Below are positions 12,452 to 25,500 of a stretch of DNA of 64,000 nt, piece after piece. Numbering within the stretch: position 1 is the stretch's first letter; each line of letters starts with the position of its first letter. The notes below the pieces were generated by a model. That model searched no databases and was not told where the DNA came from. It worked only from the letters and a program-made list of their open reading frames with translations. The stretch is from Bretschneidera sinensis (Eukaryota; Streptophyta; Magnoliopsida; Brassicales; Akaniaceae), in NCBI GenBank assembly GCA_023935145.1, contig CM043702.1:75014820-75078819 (forward strand). Direction: 5' to 3'. The position numbers and the translations under genes are program-made.

Positions 12452-15400
12452 TTTAGATCTTTTACAGTTTTTTGGTCATCTTCTCCGACGTGTTTTGTCA
12501 TCTAAGGTGTGCTCTAATACCATGTTGAGATATAGGTTAGGGTTTAAACATACATAGGGAGATGAGAGATTGAATAGAAATGTTGTTGTTTCTAATGAAC
12601 AAACTAACACAACTATATATAGAGGAAAATTTATCAAGTGATGTTGTAGGGAAATTTTATGAGGAAAAGGAAAAAATGAACCTCAATTCCTTTTATTTCT
12701 GATGTGTTAAGCCGATTAAACTCCATGATTGAGCCAAAAAGTGAAAGGAAAATTGATTCTCATGGTAAAGTGATTGTCTCATGAAGCAACTTAAGAGGTT
12801 ACTGACTGGAAAATTTTAACACAAACTAAGTAAAAGCACAAAAAAAGACAAGTACTTACTTTCATACACAAGAGGTTCTTCATTATCATCAATCTCAGCC
12901 TCCATTTCCTCCTTATACCTCTCAATACGATCAATTTCCCATTCTCTCTCTTCAAACCTAACTTCAGCTTCCATAGCTGCCTTATCTATGATTGGATCCC
13001 ACAATTCTAGAAAACGTACAGCATATCGATCAATTGGACGTAGCTGATTCTCTAAGGATGAGATAGCTTGTCCAGCTGCTGCCGCTGCTGCAGCCATCTG
13101 TTTGACATCATCATCCATGATGTCAACATCTTCTTTGCCAGCAAAAGTAAGACCTCTCTCTTCTATAGGATCATTCCCACTGACCATCAAACCCTTGTCT
13201 TTATTTGAAGCTGTCACACAGCCACCCTGATCAGCAGGCTCCTCAGCCTTCATATCATCCTCATTTACAAACTCATCTTCTTCCAGTCTCCCAATAGTTT
13301 CTTCAGTAAATTCCTGGTTGTCCACAGCCTCTTCTTGTTCTACTTTCTTCAATGCCATGTAATCTGCTTCATCTTCTGCATATTTCAAAGCAGCCTCCAC
13401 ATCCGCATTAGAGAGAGAAAGCTCAGCCCCACCAGTGCTATTTTTCTCCTTCTGAACATTCTTCCTGGAAAGGGTTCTATGGCCAGAAAACAATTCTATA
13501 GGATCAAGCTTCTTGAAAAATTCAGTGTTATAGCCACCACTCTGTATGACTAGATCATCAAGAGCACGCTTCTGATTTGCTTTCTTCAAGATGTTCTCTT
13601 CAATGGTGCTGTCACTGATTAACCGATAGATATGTACTTCTCGTGTTTGACCTATCCGATGGCAACGATCTTGAGCTTGTTGGTCCATAGCAGGATTCCA
13701 GTCGCTGTCATAAAAGATAACTGTATCTGCCCCAACAAGGTTAATGCCAACACCCCCACTTCGGGTTGACAAGATGAAAATAAAAATTTTAGGATTTGTG
13801 TTAAACCGCTGCATCAATGTTTGCCTCTCCTCTGGCTGAGTGGAGCCATCTAAACGCATGTATGTATAACCATACAAATTGATGAAAGCCTCCAAGATAT
13901 CAAGCATCTTGGTCATCTGTGTGAAAATTAATGCCCGATGACCTTCAGATTTTAATTTCCTCAGCAAAATTGCAAGCTCCTGCAGCTTACCACAGTCAAA
14001 TTGTATCAGCCGCCTGTCCGGAAAATATACTTGCCTTCGGACAATTGCAGGTCTAATTGGTGATAGAAGGGGCAACAATAATTCAGAGCATTTCTCTTTA
14101 TAAGTTGGGTGCAGAAACACAGAAGTATTACTTTTACTGCACCAAAAAACAGGGGATGGCGCCCGTGCCGCCGGAATTGCAAACATGAAACTTTCAACCA
14201 GATCAATCATCCTTTTGAAGCGCTCAACTGGCGAAAGAACAATGTCAGCAAGCTTGGAGGAGTATAAGTAGGACGAACGGTCAGCCTTTTGAAGAAGGAC
14301 ATCATCAACAGGATGCTTTACTGTGAGAAGATCTCTTAGAGTAGTTGAGTACATAGGTTTTTTGCAGCACCTCAGGGAATTCCACCATGCAATTGATGCT
14401 GCCCGTTCCTTAGCTTCTCTTAATCTCTCATCCAAGATTGCCTTTCGAATTTCTTTGAAAATATTTGTCCCATGCAACTTCCCCCCATTTTTAGAAAAGG
14501 GCCCAATTTCTTCTATATTATCTGGGTCAGCACGCTCTTTGATTAAACTTGAGGGCGTAGCAATAGCTTTTACCTCATCTCTCTCCCAAGAAGTCATGCT
14601 GAAATCAAGATCAGTGAATAAAAGTCCCAAGCCCTTAAGATCTACAGTAGAAAATGGGCCTGATGAAAGCATTGAACATAGAGAAGAACTCAACTGAATG
14701 TCAAGACCACCCATATCAAAAGAACTTACAATAGGACGCCCCTCAAATAAGTCAGGATGATTGCAAACCTTGCGAAGTTGCATTATAATACTTATCATCC
14801 CAAAAAAATTGGAACTCGCAAGGGTAGCTTGCGTCTCTGAGCTAGCAATAAAGTCTTCATACAAGTTGCGCTGCCTCTTTGAGAGTCTGCAATATATGAC
14901 ATGCTCGTGTTTCATAGGTAGCTGCTTCTCCACGTCTCTTTTTAATCGACGGAGTATAAACGGACGGAGGACATTATGCAGACGATCAACCACTTCTTTG
15001 TTCACTTTCTCTTGTCCGTCTACCATCCCTGATATTGGATTACTGAACCAATCCTTGAATTCCTGATGAGACTGAAAGATATGGGGCATTAAGAAATGCA
15101 TCAACGACCAGAGTTCCATTAGATCATTCTGCAATGGTGTACCAGTTAACAAAATTCTCCGTTTTGAATTGAAGTTCAAAAGAGTTTGCCATCTCTGGGA
15201 CTTCCAGTTTTTAATCAAATGAGCTTCATCCAAAATCAAGTATTTCCACTTCTTACGCTTGAAGACTTTTGAATCCTGTATAACCAGCCTATAAGTTGTT
15301 ATGCATACATGAAAGGAATTTGGCTTCAACCAACCCTGCCTCTTAAGTTTGCGCTCTTTTGCACTCCCAAAGTAAGTCAGAATTTTAAAGGCAGGACTCC

Positions 15401-18400
15401 ATTTAAGAAACTCAGTTTCCCAGTTAAGCATTACACTTGTTGGAACGACAATGAGATGGGGGCCCCATATTCCCTTTTCACAAGCTAGGTGTGCAAGCAG
15501 AGCAATTGTCATGATTGTCTTCCCAAGCCCCATTTCATCAGCAAGAATCCCATTTAATCTTTTCTCATACATGGTGACAAGCCAATCCAAACCAATATGT
15601 TGATACTCGCGAAGAGAATGCTTGAGAAGAAATGGGAGCTTTGTACGCACTTTGGTTGTTAAGAATGTATAGCCTGTGGGTTGAGCAGATCTTGCTGCAG
15701 CAGCAGCATCAGCAATTCTATTGTCACTGTCCCTTCCTTCTGATTTTTCATCATATCCTGCTTCCTGTTCCTCTCCGAGTAGATGCACAACTGGCATGCA
15801 ATCACTGGCTTCAACATTTTCATCTAGGGAATTATCTTGCTGCTTCAGTTCAATATCTTCATCGGCATGAGAATCCAAGAGGTCCTCTGATAAGACAGAG
15901 TCATATTGAGATTCATCCTCTGAAATTTCATTATCACTGAAGTCCTAGCATACAGAATCAGATGACACAAAAATAATAAATATATGGGTTGACCAGCCAA
16001 GCAATAAGCACAAGCAATCATTTGACATACCTTTTTATACCTTGCAATCAATTCTTCAACAGGAATTTCACTCTCCTTTTGCAGTAATGCAATCTGCAAG
16101 GGGGTAATTTAATAACTTCCATCATAACCTTACAGAAAAAGCCCTACAGCTTTTGACCAAATTTCCAGTACATTGAAAGGAAGAGAATCACAAGATATAT
16201 TCGATATCTTATTACCTCATCCATGGGATTGTTTGAATCTGTTTTTGCCAGTTCCTCCTCCTCTGACAAGGTTGTCTCATCATCCTGAAGCCGAAGTTGG
16301 ACTATGTATAAGCATAATGAAGTGCCACTCAATGATAACAAAACAATTATCAACTACATAGTCTATTTTTGACCAGGGATAGAATTATAAGATGTTTTCT
16401 TTCCTGTATTATGCTCAAACAACCATAATTTGTCAATAAGAAAATATCAAAATACACCTGTTGTGTACAAGACAAAAAAAATTGATAAATAAAAAGTATA
16501 TTAATAATGCACCAAGGGGGTGCAACCCATTTACAAAAAGGACTATCTACAAGATAGCAAGTCTAGGAAATCAAGGAACTCTTCTTCATGTATAAAATAT
16601 TTCCCCTTTACCCAAAAACAAAGGGTATTTACCCATTTACTTTTAATGGTATCTACAGAACTCCCTATACCCTCAAAAGCCCTACTATTTCTTTCTTTCC
16701 AAACTAACCACATGATAGAGAGAGGAATCATACAAAAAAAAATTCTCATCTCCCTAGTAGCTCTAATTCCACTCCAAGCCCAAAGTTCACTTTGAATGAA
16801 GCTGGCCATAACCCAAGTTAACCCTACCACACAAAGCACCATCTCCCAAAGCTGCCTAGAAAAAGAGCATCCCATCATAAGGTAGTTGACATTCTCGGCC
16901 TCTCTCTTACAAAGATAACACCGGTTAACAGTCGTGTGACCTCTCTTTTGCAAATTATCAATGGTCCAAATCCATTCCCAAGAAGCCTCCTAAGCAAAGA
17001 AACAAACTTTCTTAGGCGCACTAGTTTTCCAAATTGCTTTTCAAGGAAAGTCCACTCTACCTTCCATGGGAAGCTCATCAAAAAGGGCCTTATAGTAAGA
17101 TTTCACATCATATCTCTCCCCTTATTCAAAACCCATCTAGGTCTATCCTCATGATGCACATCAAGCGATACTTCGTAAATGAATTCAAAGAAACTTTCTA
17201 CACTTTCAAGTTCCCAATCATGCACATTCCGAATAAAAGGAATATCCCAAGTGAAGACCCCATTGATGGAGGAAACACACGAGCTAATTAAAGCATCTTT
17301 CTCTCGCACTAACACAAAAAACCCCCGGAAAACGCTCTCTCAAAGTAATATCCCTGCACCAAGCAACGTGCCACAAACGAATAGAACGACCATCCACCTC
17401 AAACATCACAAAAGGAATAAAAGAATCCCATACTTTCCTAATCCATTTCCAAACCCCCATTCCATATGCCCCCATAACCTCTTTGGAAACCCATCCATTT
17501 AGCTCAATCCCATATTTCGCAAAAATTATGTCTTGACATAATTGGTCCTTTTCCCTCACAAATCTCCAAAATCTCTTCCGAAGCAAAGCTTTATTAAACA
17601 AAGCAATCAATTTAAGCCCAAGCTCCCCATACACCAAAGGTTGTTTGACAACACCACATTTAACCAAATGGTATTTGAATTCATCCCCCATATGCCCCCT
17701 AAGAAAGTTGCATTGGATGCTCTCCAATCTCTTGGCAACCGACTTCGGGATATGTACAAGACAAAATTACTGACTTAAAAGCATTTTTTAATATAAAACT
17801 GTACTAAAATGTGACTTATACATGCGGATACAATTAAATTCCAACGTTGCATACACCGTGGTGAGGTATTTCCAAACTTCATCATGGATCAGGGATAGAA
17901 TTGGCCATTATCGTGAGGATAATCTTCATTATAGATATCACAAAAATCAATTTCAATTATACCTCTATCAAAGATACAAGTCCTCATGTCATGAAATTTA
18001 CCTAGACCACATCAACTATAATTAATAAGAACATTATACTACAATATTACATCAAAACCACCACAAACTTTAATTTAAAATGGTCCATACATTTTAACAT
18101 GGAACTACATGGTTATACTCCATGCAGAAGCCCCAAACTAAATATAATTATATTAACTTTGGCTAACACAAACTGATCCGGGTTATATTGACCCCTTCAA
18201 TGTCTCCTTTTCCACAAAAAAATCTTTTCTTAAAGCTGGGTAGCTGAAGATAAGATGCATTTCAAGGCATTGAAGTGCTTGAATCAAAGAGATAAAAAGA
18301 AAACAATCAGCGTATAAGACACTGAAACAGAATCAACAAATGGGAATAAAATGATCGGCCTACAACCACATTACATACCTTTTCTTCTCCAGTAGCAAGA

Positions 18401-19465
18401 ACAAAATCACCATCTTCCTACATAATTTAAGGCAAGTCAGTGAAGCATCAAGCATAAAATTTGGGACTGAATAAAAAGAATTGCATAAAAGAAAATATTG
18501 GCACCAAAATGAATTAATAAGGGGTCGACAAATGGTAACTGACCAAAATTTAACATCAATAAGATATGGCCATAGAGCAATTAAGATCTGTTACAAGAAA
18601 GGTACAAAATAGAGACCAAAAATTTAGGAAAACAAACACACATAATGTTTCACCAAAAGATTTAATGGCAATGTGCTTGGTTTGCGATTCTTTGGATGAT
18701 TTGGAAGAAAAGGAATGAGCTGATTTTTAGAGATCCTTCCATGATGAACATCTGCTATAGGATAGGGTTGTTTTCCTTTCTTCTATATGGGTTCACGTGC
18801 AGGAATAGGGGCATTTCTTTGAGCGATATGCAAAGAGATTTTGGGGCAATTTTGATGTAGTGTCCTTTATTCTTTTAGGAGGACTCTTTGTCCTACCTCT
18901 TCTGTACTTTTTTCTCTCTTAATAAATTTTATTTTTTATCTAAAAAGAATGTTGTTATCAAGAACAAAAAGGAAAAAAAAAAAAAAGAAGATGAAATATC
19001 AGCACACAATAGACAATTGTATTTTTCAAAATATGAGTTTCTATGTTACATTCCTGCACATCTAAAAGTTTCATGTAAGAACATGGTGCAAAAGTTTGGC
19101 ACTCAGAAACAGAAGCCTATTTCCCATTAAAGGTTGATACTCTTCATGGACATTGGTACAACAATCTTCCATTTTTTATCAGTGAAAATTGGATCTTTCC
19201 CAGCAAAGCTAGATACTATATGTTTTCTGCTTCTGTACATCTCAAAATACTTCTCAGTGGCAGAAGGAATAACAAGAACAAAAAGTTTACACAATGAGAA
19301 CATCTCTTATAGATCCCTTCCCTCAAAAACTGTCTAGCATGGGTAAAGAAACATACCAAACCAAATTTGAAAATTAATTTAAGATTTTATGTCTGTCTAA
19401 AGACTCTATACTCTATATTATGGATTATATATGCACAAAGGTTTAATATCATTCATTTGAAAATA

Positions 19466-19507
<42 letters not shown>

Positions 19508-22500
19508 ACACACTCACACCTGAATTAAGAGTTACACTGTTCAGATGGAACGAAATGATCAACCTTGAAAATAGTGGTCGTCATAGTAGTAATGAACCCT
19601 TTTTTTGGATAAGTAGGAACAGTAGCAGTAACATTAAAAATGAAAAAAATAATATACTGAAAGGAAGATCTACATGTTTACCCATTTGTTACAATAATCA
19701 AAACTTTTTTAATGACAAGAAAACTAAAATCCTCATAAGCACAGGTAATCAGAGAGGCCCATTGTTCAAACTTACAAGCATACCTGTTCGTCACTAAAGT
19801 CGTAAAGCACATCTTCCTTGCCTGACTCCCCAGAGATATATGTCAAACGTCTAGGTTGAGATGTCTCAAGTTTCAACAAATGGGTCTCTGATATTGATAA
19901 GCCACCATTACTTTCACCCTATAAGTAGAAAATAAATATTATATTGAGTCTTCAGACTTTGCTTTGAAATCCAACAATATCAACTATAAACACATACAAC
20001 TTACAGAACGACGAACATGTGAGTGGCTTGGGTAATTTTCATTGGAAGCCGAAAGATCATTCTCATTGCCTGCAGAATATTTAACCATCCACCATCTTAG
20101 GCACAGTCAAATAGCTGACAAGTAAGATATTCCACTAAACAACCACTTACCCTCAGCATGATCTTCTCCCATCAAAGTCAGCTTGGGTTCACATTCACCC
20201 TTTTCTGGGCTAGTTTCTCTACTAACTGAGAAAAATTGATCAAATTAAACAATATAAGAACAAATCAAAAGGAATCCCATCAGTGAGCGACAGAGAGAGA
20301 TTACATTTACTAAAAAAATTTCTGCATCAACAACCACAATCTTTACGCTAAGTTATGTGATTTTTATGGAACAAATATAGTTCAGACACAGAGCAAGATG
20401 TATAGGGGAAACAACAAATCCAAAACCAGAAAGGGAAGCAAAACAGAAAAAAGGTTATGCATAAAAGCAATTCACCTCTCTCCACTGCATAATGTTGGAG
20501 CAACTCCTCAAGGGGAAGATCTACTTCATTTTGCAAAGCTGCCAATTCTTCTTGCCTTTCTTGCTCAGTTATATGTGCCTCGTCTTCCTCAATGGTATGT
20601 TCATCATCTTCCTAAAAATTGAGGAAGCATTTAGAACATGATATCAATATTATAGTTGAACAGAAAGTTAAGTGTTAAAGAAGCAGCACCAATCTATACT
20701 TAGAACACAGAAAAATATTATAGATGTAAAGTACCCAAACCTATAGAATCTAATGCTCCAACAATATTAGCTACATGGGTAATTTGACATTTCTGGAAGT
20801 CTTACATCAGTCAGATATCTCCTCTCTCTATCCATCAATTACTTCACATGGTAATCAAAAGCAAAAGTTGTCCATAAGGCACTACATCCCAGAGCCGGCT
20901 AGTGAGGGTGATGGTGTCTGTGTTAACTGAGTGTGATAGTTTGGGTGCAGAGAGTGAGTTGACAGATAGGGTGCAGAGGAAGGGGCTGGAGGTCAGGGAT
21001 AAGGCGCAAGTATACGCTCACAGTTGCAGACGGTGGCCAAGACTAATAGGCCCCGTCCAGATCGCAAAGCAAATTTGAATTTCAAATATTGTAGTTTAAA
21101 TGGGTTGGGCCCTGCATTAAACCCAGTGGGTCTAGGATAGAGATTGGGGCCTCAAGATTTTATTCTTAGGGTGATGGGCCAAATCCTCGAGTAGGCTTAA
21201 GTAAAGAATGGGCCTGTCTTGAGCCAAAAGCCAAGTTGCGGCTGTTTGCCCTGACTCTGTCATAGCCCAGCGAGGATCTAAAACAGGAAGTGGGTCGGGG
21301 ACCTGAAATACAAGAGATCCAGGTCGCGGCAAGAAGAAGTGCTGAGGGAGCTCACTGGAGGCTGGGTTGCGGGCCGGAATGTGACTTTTATCTCTGTCAG
21401 AATGCTAGGACGATTCTTATCACTTAGGGGGACGGTGTTTTCTTACTTAGAGGGGGCTTGGTGGCTTATGCGCTTGGCCAATGGTTGGCTTAGGTAAGGG
21501 GGGGTTATATGTGTTGGAGAAAGCACAGTTGGGACTAAGGGGTTTTCGAGAAGAATGGTGAAGAGGTTGCAGCAATTCAAAGGAACGTGATGGAAATTGA
21601 AAGAGATGTAACAGTGACTAATGACATGGGTTTGGCCCATCCATTGGCTATTACAATGGGCAATTTTTTTTATTGGTAAACAACGATATGTATATCAAAG
21701 GCACAAAGGGGGTACTGCCCAATTACACAAAAAAACTATGTGCAAGATAGTAACTCAAAGAAATGTAAGAAGACTTCATCATTTACAACCAAAAAAAAAA
21801 AATCCTTTAAACCAAAACCAAAAAGTTTGCAATCACCCATCCTCAATGGATGGAAGATGTCATGCCTTGCCCTCAAAAACCCTCGTATTCCTTTCACACC
21901 ATACAACCCACAAAGTAGAGAGAAGAATCAAACAAAAGGACCTTCCTCAAGTGCTTTGAGCCTCTTAAGCCGCTCCATGCCCACAATTCATCTTGGATAG
22001 AGCCGACAACCACCCATTGGAGCCCCACCACCCTATGAGCCACTTCCTATGATTGTCTAGTGAAAGAACACCCCAAGAGAAGATGGTAGTCAGATTCGAC
22101 CTTCTCTTTACAAAGATAACATCCATTAACCAAGACTTTACCCCTCTTTTGAAGATTTTCAATCATTACGATACCACCCCAACAAGCTTCCCAAGAAAAA
22201 AGAAAAAGCAACCTTCAAGGGAGCAAAAGTTTTCCAAATCGCTTTCCAAGGAAAAGTAACCATACCTCCGAGTTCTCATTCAAGAACAAAGACTTGCAAT
22301 AAGACTTTACCTCAAACTTATCACTGGAACCCAACTTCTATTTGACCTTATCTTCAACAAACAAGTTAACTTTTGCCTTGTGAATATTTACAAGAAAACT
22401 AAACTCACTCGCCACTTCTCAATCTTGACATTCCTACTCATAGCAATGTCCCACACAATCTCCTCATCATGAAGACTCACACAAGAGCTAACCAAAGCTT

Positions 22501-25500
22501 CTTTATCACATGCAAGAAACAAAAAAAAAACTTGAAATTGCTCTTTCAAGGGAAAATTTTCGTACCAAACATCATGCCATTACCACACTCAAACAAGACA
22601 AAAGGAAGAAAGTCACACCAACCCTTTCTAATCCACTTCCAAACCCCATACCATAAGCACCCCAGCCCTACCTAGTAATCCACCCATTATTCTCCACCCC
22701 AAACTTAGCCACAATAACCTTACTCCATAACTGCTCTCTCACTACCATGAACCTCCAAAGCCACTTCCCTAGAAGAGCTTTATTGAAAAGGACAAGGGAT
22801 TTAATGCCAAGACCCCCTAGCTCAATGGGTTGTTTCACTACCCTATTTAACCAAGTGGCATTTAATTCTTCCCCCGTATTTCCAAATCTCCTTTGACTCC
22901 CTTCCAACCCATTCGCAATCTCGTACGAAAAAGGAAAAAGAGACATAAAATAAATGGGAAGACTTGAAAGGGTGCTCTTAATGAGAATTAATCTAACTCC
23001 CTTAGAAAGGTGTTGTCTCTTCTATCGGGCCAACCTCTTCTCAAATATTTAAACAATGGGAGCCCATATACCTTTGTCTTTGAATTTAGCACCCAACGGA
23101 AGACCCAAATAAGTAATTGGGAGAGAACCAACTTCACAACCCAACATGTTTGCATGCAACTCCTTGTTAACCTCTCTCCAGTAAGGATCAACACATTTGC
23201 TAAGATTCACTTTAACCCCCAGAAACTACCTCAAAACATAAAAGTAAACAAGAAAGGTAGAGAATTTGCTCAACATCCACATCACAAAACACATTAGTAT
23301 CATCGACTTATAGAAGACGTGATATATTTATCTCCTCATTCACTCCCACAGAAAAAACATGTAAGAAACCCAGATCCACTACCCTATAAATTCCATCAAC
23401 TTACAACGGGCAAAGTTTTGCGGGAGGGAAAGGAGGGTTGTTGTAAGAGGGAGTTTGACCTTTGTGGATCTGTGGTTGGGGAGTAGTTGAGATGCGATGT
23501 GGATCATGAATTTATGATCACGATACGGCTTTCAATAGCCCCATTGCTTGTATGCATGAGGGGGTTTTAACAGAGGGGCATACCCAATTGTCGGTGTGGG
23601 TGGTTAATAAGGTCAAGAAGATGAGCCGACTGCTAGAGGTTCCTTTTTTTGGGGTTAGAGGAGAAGGCATACCATCTATTCGAGGAAATTGAGAAGATAA
23701 GAGGAGGTTTTGCTGGGGTTAAAGAAGAATTCGGTGTTGAGGAGGTTGTGTAGGGAGCTAAATAGGGAGCTTTAGAGGCTGCAAATTTCTGTTAATTATC
23801 ACAAGGTCAAGGGGTGTAGGTGTGGTATGGTGAGGGGAGAGGGTGAAGGAGAGGGCTCAAATTGTTGATTATGGGATTAAAGTGCATCTCTTGGAATGTT
23901 TGACGGTTGATTAATCTACGCAAAAGGGTTATCATCAAGAAATTTTTGAATAAATGGAAAAGCAAGGTGCGGTAGTGTGTTCGCAAGAGTAGTTAACGGG
24001 TAAGTGTGTGGGGTTTGAGGGATTTTGAGTGGCAAGCGCTTCTATCACTAGGGGCTTAAGGTGGGATCTTGGTTCTTTGGGATGAGAGATGTCTCCTTGG
24101 TTGATGTGGAGGTGGGGTTGTACATAGTGTCTTGCATCTTTGCTATGGTCAATTCTAAGGATGAGTAGCTCTTTACTAGTGTGTATGGCCAGGTGAGGGT
24201 ATAGAAAGGTTAATGTTGTGACGGGAGCTTGAGGGAGTTGGGCATAGATGGGACTTGTCGTGGGTTGTAGGAGGGGATTTTAACTTAATTCTTTATCCTC
24301 GCGCGAGTGGGATGCGTTTGGAGAGTGCCTCAATGAGGGAGTTCTTGGATTTCAATTAGTGCTTTTAGGCTGATGGACTCGCCTCTTTTTTTCCAATAAA
24401 CAGTTAGAATCTGACAATTCCCCTACTACCACCATAAAACATGGTATTATCCCAAAAAAAAACTTGCCTCTTATGAGAGGGTGGTTTACTTAGTTGAACT
24501 TTAGGAAGCAACCTACTTTCTCGATATTGGATTGCTTCTTGGAGTCTTGTCGATGAAATGAGTTATTTCCCAACGTGGTGCAAAAATTTCTCCAAAGATC
24601 GACTTCAGACCACGACACCCTATTTCTCTCGCATCGATAGCATGCTTTGGGTCTCACCTCGTTCCAATTTGAGAGAGTGGATGGGTTTAAGGAACTGGTT
24701 AGAGGATGGTGGGTGGGTATTCATGTAGAGGGATATGAAAGTTTTGTGGTTGCTTCAAAGCTAAATGCTATTAAGAAGGAAATTGTTAAATGGAATAAGG
24801 AGCATTTTAGGATGTTGGAGCCAAAACGGATGATTTGGTGGAGATGATTAACACCCTTGATTGCTAAAGAGGTAGGGAGTGGTCTTTCTAGTGAGGAGAG
24901 TGAGTAAAGAGTCTAAAGAAGGATCTTCCAAGGTTATTTCTCTAGAAGAAATCTCATGGAGACAAAATATAGAATCCTTTAGCATAAGGAAGGGGATAGG
25001 AACAAGAGATTATTTACTGGATGGCTAATGGTCATACAAGAGAGAATTTTTTGTGCAAAATTGAGATTGATGGGGTTACTTGTGAGGAGCCGAGGGAGAC
25101 GAAAAATTCTATTTGAGGTTTCTACAAAGATCTTTATAGCGAGAGTAGTAGTTATTGGTCGTTACTATAGGAGATGCTTTTGGAAGCATTGGTGGGGAGT
25201 CGACTAGTTGGCTGGAAATACTTGTTCTTTAGGAAGAGGTAGTGTATGCTCTTCTTTCTTGTGGAAGGGATTAAGCTTCAGGTATGGATGGTTGTTCAAT
25301 GGCTTCCGTCCAAGCTAATAGGGATTGTGTTAGATCCAATGTTATGAGGCTTTTTGAGGGTTTTCATCGAACCAAGGAGTTCGTGATAGTTTCAATGCTA
25401 TTTTGTGGTGCTTATTCCCAAGAAGAGTAGCACTATTAATATCACTGATTTCCGGCCAATTAACTTGATGGGTAGTATCTACAAAAATAATTTCTAAAGT

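Larger units (their letters stand above)
6140..12859 (-). other. PIE1 intron 15, filled with LTR-type repeats
   Basis: A 6720-base intron between the ATPase exon and exon 16. From low to high coordinate it contains a tandem TRIM array (about 6200-8650), a gag-like remnant (about 8660-9650), a 2.2 kb non-autonomous LTR element (9675-11839), unassigned GC-richer sequence (11845-12090) and a head-to-head pair of TRIM-type LTRs (12094-12620). Only about 200 bases at each end look like unique intron. Confidence 0.8.
18418..19783 (-). other. PIE1 intron 11
   Basis: 1366 bases with a short L1 3' fragment (about 18655-18960) and a TA/CA microsatellite (about 19466-19504). The rest is unremarkable. 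Confidence 0.7.

Noticed and set aside
12816..12859. Extension of the PIE1 ATPase exon to a stop at 12816
   Set aside because: The added residues are intron sequence; a GTAAGT donor at 12859 and the conserved continuation [14 protein letters not shown] at 6139 show the true join.
16543..17727. Host protein-coding gene on the minus strand
   Set aside because: The open frames are the zf-RVT end of an L1 ORF2, bounded by a 14-bp target duplication.
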